In this document: in pieces, positions 39,315 to 47,200 of the stretch
Layout: every line of letters begins with the position of its first letter
Position numbering within the stretch: position 1 is the stretch's first letter
Assembly: GCA_964481395.1 (NCBI GenBank)
Contig: CAYZYG010000006.1
Location: 1-64,000, forward strand
DNA length: 64,000 nt
Reading direction: 5' to 3'
Source: JBFMFH01 sp964481395
GTDB taxonomy: Bacteria; Acidobacteriota; Vicinamibacteria; Vicinamibacterales; JAKQTR01
Notes under the pieces: generated by a model
What the model was told of the DNA's origin: nothing
Database searches by the model: none
The model's input: only the letters and a program-made list of their open reading frames with translations
Translations under genes and position numbers: made by a program

Positions 39315-41990
39315 ATGCCCCTGATCCAGATCCTCGCGACGCGCGTCCTCAGCCTCGTGGCCCGACCCGTGTTCTGGCTGCGGTATCGCATCTGGGTGAC
39401 CGGGCTCGACCAGGTGGCGGCGCGCGGGCGCCAGGGCATCCTGTTCCTGCCGAACCACTCGGCGCTGATCGACCCGGCGATCCTGGTGACGAGGCTGCAC
39501 GGGCGGTTCCGCCCCCGACCGCTGGCCGATCAGTACCAGGTGTCACGAACGGCCCTCGGCCGAATCGCCCTCTGGTTCGGCACGCGCGTCCTGCCGAACC
39601 TCGAACGCGAAGGCGCCGGGGCACGGGATCGGATGCGCGCCGTGCTCGCGGAGACCGCGCGTGGCCTCGCCTCCGGGGAGAACGTGCTCCTCTACCCGGC
39701 TGGGCGACTCAAACGCACCTACCTGGAGGACATCGGCAGCGCCAGCGGCGTGCACTCCATCCTGCAGCAGCACCCGTCCGTCCGCATCGTGCTCGTGCGG
39801 ATGAACGGCCTCTGGGGCTCGAGTTTCAGCTTCGGGTTCCGCGGCGAGATGCCCGCCGTCGGCGCCGCGCTGGTGCGGGGCCTCAAGTACCTCCTGCTGA
39901 ATGGCCTCGTCTTCATGCCCAGGCGCCATCTGCACATCGAGTTGGTGGAGCCAGCGGACTTCCCGCGGCGTGCCACGCGCGACGCGATCAATCGCTACCT
40001 CGAGGCGTTCTACAACGAAGGTGCGGTGCCGAACACGTACGTCCCGTACGGGTTCTGGGAATCGGGCGGCACGAGACCGGTCCCGGAACCTGTGTACCGG
40101 GTTTCCCAGACCGGCCTGACGTCAGTGCCCCAGGTCACGCGCGATCTTGTCGTTGCTCACCTGCGAGAGATCACCGGGCGGGACGACATCACGCTGGACC
40201 GGAGCCTCAGCCGCGACCTCGGACTCGACAGCCTCGCCACCGCCGAACTGGTCGTCTGGCTGGAGCGGGAGTTCGGCTTTTCCGTCGGGACGCCAGAGAG
40301 CCTCCAGACGGTGGCTGACGCGGTGCTGGCCGCCGCCGGTCAGGGCACCTCAGCCCTGGCGGCAGACCTCAAACCCGTCCCGGCCCTCTGGTTCACCTCG
40401 GCGGCCGGCGAACTCCCACTGTCGCCGCCCAGCGCCGGGACGCTGACGGACGCGTTTCTCGCACAAGCCGCCGGGCGCCCTTCCCAGCCGATCATCGCCG
40501 ACCAGGCGAGCGGCGTGCGGACGTACCGGGACCTGGTGCTCGCCATCCATCTGCTCAAGCCGATCGTCGAACGCCAGCCGGGCGAATACGTCGGCATCAT
40601 GATGCCCGCGTCGGTCGGTGCGGCGGTCCTCCTGCTCGGCACGATGTTCGCCGGCAAGACGGCCGTAATGATCAACTGGACGACCGGGGTCCGGACGATC
40701 CGCCACTCCCTGGAACTGCTCGGCGTCAGCCGGATCATCACGGCCCGCGCGCTCGTGTCGAAGCTGGCCGGGATGGGCATCGATCTCGCGGACATCGGCG
40801 ATCGCTTCCTGTTCGTCGAAGACGTCCTGGCGGGCCTCGGCACGGGAGCCAAGCTCCGGGCCGCGGTACGGAGCCGGTTCAGCTGGGGTGAACTGGAGCG
40901 GGCCCGGCCGCGGGACGTCGCCGTCGTACTGTTCACCAGCGGGTCCGAGAGTCTGCCCAAGGCCGTGCCCCTCACCCATCGCAACCTGCTCACCAACATC
41001 CGGGATGTGCTCCGGATGGCCGACGTCTACGAGCGAGACGTCCTGCTCGGGCTCCTGCCGCCGTTTCACAGCTTCGGGCTGACGACGACCGTGCTGATGT
41101 CCCTCACGATCGGCCTGCGCACGGTCTACCATCCGAACCCGACGGAGTCGGCCATGCTCGCCCGCACGATCGAGGCCTACCACGCCACGATCACCTTCGG
41201 CACACCGACGTTCCTCGCTGGCATCGTCCGGGCGGCAACCGAGGGACAGCTGGCATCGCTGCGGCTGGCCGTCACCGGCGCTGAGAAGTGTCCGGCGTCG
41301 GTCTACGCGGCGATCCGTGAGCGGGCGCCCCGCACCACGATCCTCGAGGGGTACGGCATCACGGAGTGCTCACCGGTCGTGGCGGTGAATCCGGTGAGCC
41401 GGCAGGTCGAGGCCAGTGTGGGGAGGCTCCTGCCCAGCCTGGAAGGTGCGATCGTGACCCTGGACCTCGCACGACGCGTGCAGGCTGGTGACACCGGCAT
41501 GCTGCTCGTGCGCGGCCCGAGCATCTTCGGCGGCTACCTGAAGCACACGGGGGATTCCCCCTTCGTGACGTTCGAGGGGCACGACTGGTACAGGACGGGT
41601 GATCTCGTGTCGGCCACGCCCGACGGCTATCTGTTCTTCAAAGGACGGCTGAAGCGCTTCGTGAAGCTGGGAGGCGAGATGGTGTCGCTGCCGGCGATCG
41701 AGTCGGTCCTGCTCTCCCGGTTCAGCGGCACCGATCCGGCCAACCAGGGGCCGGCGCTGGCTGTCGAGGCGCTGGGCAATCCCGACAGCCCGGACATCGT
41801 GCTGTTCTCGACGCTCGACGTCGAGCGGGCAGCCGCCAACGATCTGATTCGCGAATCCGGGCTCAGCGCGCTGCACCACATCCGCAAGGTGATTCGCGTC
41901 GATGCCATTCCCGTGCTCGGCACCGGGAAGACGGACTACCGGGCGCTCAAGGCCCGATTCGACGCCACGACCGAGGGCAGCACGCCATAG
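39315..41990 (+). CDS. acyltransferase-ACP-AMP ligase fusion (Aas-like)
   Basis: An 891-residue lipid enzyme. Domain order: a PlsC-type acyltransferase (about 1-220; LPNHSALID is the HX4D motif), an acyl-carrier-protein domain (about 270-345; LGLDSLATAEL with the phosphopantetheine Ser), and an AMP-binding acyl ligase (about 385-890; LFTSGSESLPKAVPLTH, EGYGITECSPVV, DWYRTGDLV). E. coli Aas joins the first and last domains to re-acylate lysophospholipids; here an ACP sits between them, so acyl groups can be loaded and passed within one chain. ATG 39315 was chosen because the PlsC domain begins there. Its last 55 bp overlap the convergent sugar kinase gene. Confidence 0.87.
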   Translation: MPLIQILATRVLSLVARPVFWLRYRIWVTGLDQVAARGRQGILFLPNHSALIDPAILVTRLHGRFRPRPLADQYQVSRTALGRIALWFGTRVLPNLEREGAGARDRMRAVLAETARGLASGENVLLYPAGRLKRTYLEDIGSASGVHSILQQHPSVRIVLVRMNGLWGSSFSFGFRGEMPAVGAALVRGLKYLLLNGLVFMPRRHLHIELVEPADFPRRATRDAINRYLEAFYNEGAVPNTYVPYGFWESGGTRPVPEPVYRVSQTGLTSVPQVTRDLVVAHLREITGRDDITLDRSLSRDLGLDSLATAELVVWLEREFGFSVGTPESLQTVADAVLAAAGQGTSALAADLKPVPALWFTSAAGELPLSPPSAGTLTDAFLAQAAGRPSQPIIADQASGVRTYRDLVLAIHLLKPIVERQPGEYVGIMMPASVGAAVLLLGTMFAGKTAVMINWTTGVRTIRHSLELLGVSRIITARALVSKLAGMGIDLADIGDRFLFVEDVLAGLGTGAKLRAAVRSRFSWGELERARPRDVAVVLFTSGSESLPKAVPLTHRNLLTNIRDVLRMADVYERDVLLGLLPPFHSFGLTTTVLMSLTIGLRTVYHPNPTESAMLARTIEAYHATITFGTPTFLAGIVRAATEGQLASLRLAVTGAEKCPASVYAAIRERAPRTTILEGYGITECSPVVAVNPVSRQVEASVGRLLPSLEGAIVTLDLARRVQAGDTGMLLVRGPSIFGGYLKHTGDSPFVTFEGHDWYRTGDLVSATPDGYLFFKGRLKRFVKLGGEMVSLPAIESVLLSRFSGTDPANQGPALAVEALGNPDSPDIVLFSTLDVERAAANDLIRESGLSALHHIRKVIRVDAIPVLGTGKTDYRALKARFDATTEGSTP

Positions 41991-43318
41991 GCCGCAGGCC
42001 CGGGCTTCGTCGAGAGAACACGGGCCTGCAGGGCGCGCTCCGGGAACCGCTCGGCGTAGGATGCCCGCCAGTGTTCCGCAAAACGTGCGGCGTCATCGTC
42101 CGGCACCAGGGCCCAGACGCTCCCACCGAACCCTGCCCCGAACGCCGAGGCGGCCAGCGCACCGTTCGTCCGCGCCAGCGCGGCAAGGCTCATCGTCTCC
42201 GGTACCTGGTTGTGCAACCAGCGCTCCGCCGCCATCTGCGACCGGTCCACGAGCACGCCGAATCGCTCGAGGTCGCCTCGCTCGAGGGCGTCGCCCGCCG
42301 CGGGAACAATCTCGAGGGTCTCCACGCAGAACTGCTCGACGCGATCGGCCAGCGCACGGCCGGGGCTGCCGGGGTCGCCCTCGCCGGTGAGGCAGTCGCG
42401 AATCCGCCTGCGCGCATCGGCTCCAGACTCGACAGCCTCCCCGAGTGACGAGGCCGGGCGGCCGCTGGCGCGGTTCCACGCGTCGAGTGCCCGCGCCGCC
42501 AGGATGGACGCTCGGTTGTACTGGTCCCGGGCTTCGCCGGTCTTGCGCGCCGCGACACCGGAGTCCGCGATCACAAATGTCAGGTTCGGATCGAGCCGGA
42601 TCTGTCGCTCGCGACGGACCGGAGCGAACCGGTACTGCACCAGGAACCCTGCGTTGCAGCAGAGGATGGCGGTGTGATCCTCCGACCCGCCGAACGTGCC
42701 GACGCCCGCGTCGCCCTCGAGTCCGCGGAACGAGCGGCCGTTCTCGACGGTGGCCAGATAGGCAGCGAGATCCTCCCGGGCCCGGATCGACTCGGCAAAG
42801 GCACGGGTCTCTGCGACGCCGTTGATGTCGGCCAATGCGAGATACGTCGCGATCAGCAGCGCGCTCGAACTCGACAGGCCCGCCGCCTGGGGCAGGTCGC
42901 TCGTGAAGGCCAGTGTGGCGCCGAGCCGGCAGGATGGAAAATTGCGGGCGAGCCGCCGGACAACGGTGAGCGGATACGTGGCCCACTGGTTTGCGGGCGG
43001 TACCAGCCCGGGATCGAGGGGGCCCGCAATCGCCTCGCCGGTGTCGGCATCGATCACGCGGACGAGCGAGTCCGCTCCTGGAACCGCCGCCAGCACGAAC
43101 CCTCGAGTGGCGGCGCAGAGAAGGCTGCGCCCGCCCGCGTAGTCGGTGTGCTTGCCCAGCACCTCGACGCGTCCCGGAACGAAATACCCGCGCGCCGCGC
43201 CAGCCTCGGCTCCGGCACCCGCGAGCGCGGCTGCCGCCCGTTCGAACTGCCGCTTCCGCAGGCGGGCGACGTCGGGCCCGTCACCGACCGCGTCGAACGA
43301 GGGGAAGATCGGGATCAC
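41936..43318 (-). CDS. galactokinase-family (GHMP) sugar kinase
   Basis: A GHMP kinase of 460 residues. The galactokinase signature appears as PGRVEVLGKHTDYAGG (48-63); classical GalK has GEHTDY, so Glu is replaced by Lys. The ATP loop is PQAAGLSSSSALL and the C-terminal motif is FGAGFGGSVWAL. It uses ATP to phosphorylate a monosaccharide at C1, galactose or a related sugar such as arabinose. The GTG start shares a base with the TAG stop of the upstream nucleotidyltransferase gene (TAGTG), so kinase and transferase form a sugar-nucleotide salvage pair. Confidence 0.82.
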   Translation of the reverse strand: MIPIFPSFDAVGDGPDVARLRKRQFERAAAALAGAGAEAGAARGYFVPGRVEVLGKHTDYAGGRSLLCAATRGFVLAAVPGADSLVRVIDADTGEAIAGPLDPGLVPPANQWATYPLTVVRRLARNFPSCRLGATLAFTSDLPQAAGLSSSSALLIATYLALADINGVAETRAFAESIRAREDLAAYLATVENGRSFRGLEGDAGVGTFGGSEDHTAILCCNAGFLVQYRFAPVRRERQIRLDPNLTFVIADSGVAARKTGEARDQYNRASILAARALDAWNRASGRPASSLGEAVESGADARRRIRDCLTGEGDPGSPGRALADRVEQFCVETLEIVPAAGDALERGDLERFGVLVDRSQMAAERWLHNQVPETMSLAALARTNGALAASAFGAGFGGSVWALVPDDDAARFAEHWRASYAERFPERALQARVLSTKPGPAAYGVLPSVVASNRALSAR

Positions 43319-44136
43319 TACAGCGCGACCCGGACGCCGGAGAGCCGCTGCGCCACGTCTCTGATGTCCGTGCGGCTCGACAGGTCGAGCACCCCGGCAT
43401 TCATACGAATCACGGTGAATCGGACGTGGTTCTCGCGGCGGGCCAACCGAACGGCATCTGGGATTTCGAGCTCCCCGCGGGCTGAGGGCGTTACCCGGCG
43501 GCAGGCCTCGAGAACCCGCCTGTCGAAGCGCCAGTAGTTCATGCTGAGGGACACGTCGTCGCCGTAGGAGGCCAGCGTGTCCGCGTCCGGCTTCTCGACG
43601 ATGTCCTCGAGCGTTCCGTCTGAGCCGATCCGGACGACCGCGAACTGGCGGACGCGATCCGCGTCCACGTTGCTCTCGCGCAGCAGGGCGTCACGACCGA
43701 ACGCCACCAACCCCGGCCCCTCGAGCGCGGCAAGCGCGCGCAGGACGTCAACGGGCGCGTAGTTGTCGCTGTTCAGGACCAGGAACTCCCGATCGCCAAC
43801 GACCGGAGCCGCAGCGGCCACGGCGTCCGCCGTTCCCAAGGGGCGATCCTGGATCGCGAACGACACCCGGACGCGCGAGAGCAGCCCGGGCTGTCCGTAG
43901 TGGTCGCGCACCGCCCCGTGCTCGGGCCCGATCACCAGGCAGACGTCCGTCACGCCAGCGTCGGCGAGGGCGCTCAGGACGTAGTCGAGAAAGGGGCGGC
44001 CGACCGGAATCAGCGCTTTGAGCCCGGTGTCCGCGATCCGCGACTGATCGTCGCCGAGCGACACCCCTTCGGCCTGGCGCCGCATGCGCGTGCCCAGACC
44101 CCTGGCGAGGATCACCGCTATCGGAGTGTTCTGCAC
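43318..44136 (-). CDS. sugar-1-phosphate nucleotidyltransferase
   Basis: A 272-residue nucleotidyltransferase of the GalU/RmlA fold. The NTP motif is VILARGLGTRMRR (8-20), with the sugar-binding Lys in GLKALIPVGRPFLDYVL and the metal Asp in LNSDNYAP. GTG 44136 is the start, with GGAG 10 nt upstream. Together with the kinase it overlaps, it would turn a free sugar into a nucleotide sugar. UTP, dTTP or GTP preference is not clear. Confidence 0.8.
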   Translation of the reverse strand: MQNTPIAVILARGLGTRMRRQAEGVSLGDDQSRIADTGLKALIPVGRPFLDYVLSALADAGVTDVCLVIGPEHGAVRDHYGQPGLLSRVRVSFAIQDRPLGTADAVAAAAPVVGDREFLVLNSDNYAPVDVLRALAALEGPGLVAFGRDALLRESNVDADRVRQFAVVRIGSDGTLEDIVEKPDADTLASYGDDVSLSMNYWRFDRRVLEACRRVTPSARGELEIPDAVRLARRENHVRFTVIRMNAGVLDLSSRTDIRDVAQRLSGVRVAL

Positions 44137-44241
44137 CGAATTCGATCTCCCTCTGCGGACGCCGCCGGCGTGCGCCTCTCGACCTTCCGTGCGGGCGTCA
44201 GCAGTACACAGCAGGCGCCCGCGATCAGCGCGGCGCCCCCT

Positions 44242-44269
44242 CTACTGTCTACTATCTACTGTCTACTGT
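44242..44269. repeat. 7-bp period repeat overlapping the carboxylase stop codon
   Basis: CTACTGT, CTACTAT, CTACTGT, CTACTGT. The TAG stop of the carboxylase (44254-44252) and its last residues (TVDS) are encoded by this array, so the repeat has reached into a coding region. Confidence 0.75.
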
Positions 44270-47200
44270 CCGGTCCGTGTCCCTGCCCCGCTCCTTCGCC
44301 ATCCCTCTCTCGATCGCGTCCACCAGGTAGGGCCGCAGATCCGCGGCACTGATGATGCGATCCAGCGAGCCGACGTCGAGGGCCCGGCGTACGGTGTGGA
44401 TGGTGTCGAATTCCTCAGCGACCTCGCCGAGTTTCTCCGATCGCACGCTGCGCTGGAGCCCGCCGAGGTCGGCGAGCAGGCTGGCGCGCCCCGATTCGCT
44501 GGCCGCCGCGATCCGCTCCCGCATCGCGACGATGCGCGGGTCGGATTTGGTCCGGGCATCTACCTCCCGTGCGAACACGACGGCCGCCGCGGGGGCGCCT
44601 CCAATCACCGAGGCGTAGCTGCCTTCGATCGCGACGACCTCCATGTTCTCGTTCAGCGTCTTCGAGAACACCACGAACGCGCCGCCGTGGTAGCGCGAAA
44701 CGACGACGAACACGATCGGCCCCCTGAAGTTCACCACGGCCCGCCCGATCTCGGCGCCGAACTCCAGCTGCCGCCGACGCATCGACTCCGGCGACCCATC
44801 GAACCCGGAGAGGTTCGCCAGGATCACCAGCGGTCGGTTCTCGCTCGCCGCGTTGATGGCCCGCGCGATCTTCTTCGACGACATCGGAAACAGCGTGCCC
44901 GACGTCCACTGCTCCGGACCGTCGGCCGGAACGGGCCCCAGCCGGGGAATAGGACGGGACTCGAGGCCGAGGAGACAGACCGGATACCCGCCGATGTGCG
45001 CGTCCCACGTCACCGCCACCTCGGCGTCCCGCCAACCAGGCCACCGCTCGAGCGGGGCGTGGTCCTGGTCGCACACCGCCGCCATCACGCGGCGGATGTC
45101 GAAGGGGCGCTTCCGCCCGGGATTCGCCTCGTCGGAGAACACGTCGCCGACGCGCTCGAACGACCCGGTCCCGCCGCCGTGGGGATAGTCGCGGATATCG
45201 CGGTGGGTGGGATCGACTGTCGTCGCACGCCGGGGAAAGCGCTCGCCCGGGACGACGTAGCAGTGGTCGTAATGCCGGAGCAGGATGTCGCAGGCATCGC
45301 GCAGGTCACGGGCCCGGTACTGCGCCTGACCGTTGGGCCCCATGATGTGCTCGTAGCCTCCGATGCCGAGGTTGTCCTCCGCCGACACGGATCCGGAGTA
45401 GTCCAGCGCCGTCTTCCCCGTCAGCACCATGGCGCCTTCAGGGACCATGACCAGAATCCCACGCGTGTGCATCAGCATCGTCGCCTCGGCATTCCAGTAC
45501 GGCTGCGCGCCCACGTTGATGCCCGTGACGATGATGTTCACCTCCCCGCCAGCCTGCGTGAATTCGACGAGCCGGCGCAACACCAGCGCGATCCAGTCCA
45601 TGTTCTCGGTGCCGCTCTCCATCGAGATCTTGGCGCCCGCGGACAGGGCGAACCACTCCAGCGGCAGGCGGTCGCGCGCGGCCAGCGCAAGAGCCGCCAT
45701 GATCCGCCGGCACTCGGGTTCGGCCAGCGATCCGACCTCCCGGCTGGGATCGCCCAGCAGAATGACCCGGCGCATGCCCTGCGGGTGTTTCGGCGTTCGG
45801 TTCTCGATCAGGCCGACGACGATGTTCGCCTCATTCCGGCCGTACGGCCGATCCACCGGCACCAGTTCGCCGGCGGGACTCAAGTCCAGTTCGGTGAAGC
45901 GGCGCGCGTTGACGTCGTGCTCGTCCCCCCCCGATGCCTGCACCAGCAGTCGCACGATCTCGTACGGATAGGTGAGCCCGCGCTGCCGCATCCGGACGAC
46001 CTTCTGGTCGTAGTCCGACAGCGTGCGAATCGACGCGTCGGAGGGATCGGAGAAGCGGGACACCGGCGCGCGCCCGCCCGCCAGCGAGACGGAGAGCACG
46101 GTATCCCTGTGCTCCCCGTCCTGGCCCGGCATGTGGCCGCGAATCACGAGCTTCTCCAGGCCCAGGCCTTCGGCGCCGACCGCCAGGCGGTGGGCAATCT
46201 CGTCCAGTTCCGGCCGGGACAGCGCCAGCCGCTGCCAGAGCAGCAGCACCACACGGTTCCAGTGCAGCCGCTCTCCCGGCAACCGCCGCATCTGCGCCCG
46301 ACGCACCGCCGTCAGCGCCTCCATCGCCATACGCTCGAGATGCGGCACAGACACGATCCGACGGGACGCATCGCGCACCGGCGTCGCGTCGCGGACCTCG
46401 GCGAGCGCGATGAAGCGCTCGTCTTTCGCGTTCTCCCGGGCGACCGCGCGAAAGAGATAGACGTCCTCCACCGAGGGCAGCCGCTCGAGGAAGAACCGGT
46501 CGAGCCGCCACAACTGCAGCCGCTTGGCCAGCATCGGGTGCATCCGGCGGTACAGCGGTTCTTCGCGATACTCCGGCCCTGACGGCCGGAAGGTGAAGAA
46601 CCCCAGGTGCCGTTCGCGCGAGGTCTCCCGTGACGCGATCATCACCACCGCCCGCCTCAGCGGACGGTCGAAACCCCCTTCAGCCAGGCGGGCGCGGAGT
46701 TCCGCCGACAGCGCATCCGCGTCGGGCTCGGCCTCCGTCCACGAGTACAGCTCGAGCGCCACGTCGCGATCCGCCTCGACCCCGGCCGCGATGGTCCTGA
46801 CGCGCGCGAGGGCCTCGCGCACTCTGGCCAAGGGGCACGCCAGCGACACGACCTCGATGCGGTCTCCGAGATGGCCGTAACGCGCGCGGACGATGGCCAG
46901 GTCGCGATCCTGGACCGGGGTCACGCCGTCGAGCGTGCGGATCCGGTAATCGCGTCGCAGGAGTGCCTCGAGCGCCACGCGGCGCTCGGCACACGAGAAG
47001 GTCTCGAAGCGCGCGGCGAAGGCCGTCCGCAACGGCTGCGGGCACTCGACCAGGGTCCGCAGCGCGCTCCCGTCGGCGTCGCCGTGGTTCACCACCCTCG
47101 AGACGAGCTGCACCATCTCCCGCTGGACGCCGTCCCGCACGCGCTCGAACGCCGGCTGCTCCGCATACCTGTAGTGGACGTCTCGCGCGAGGTCGGACAC

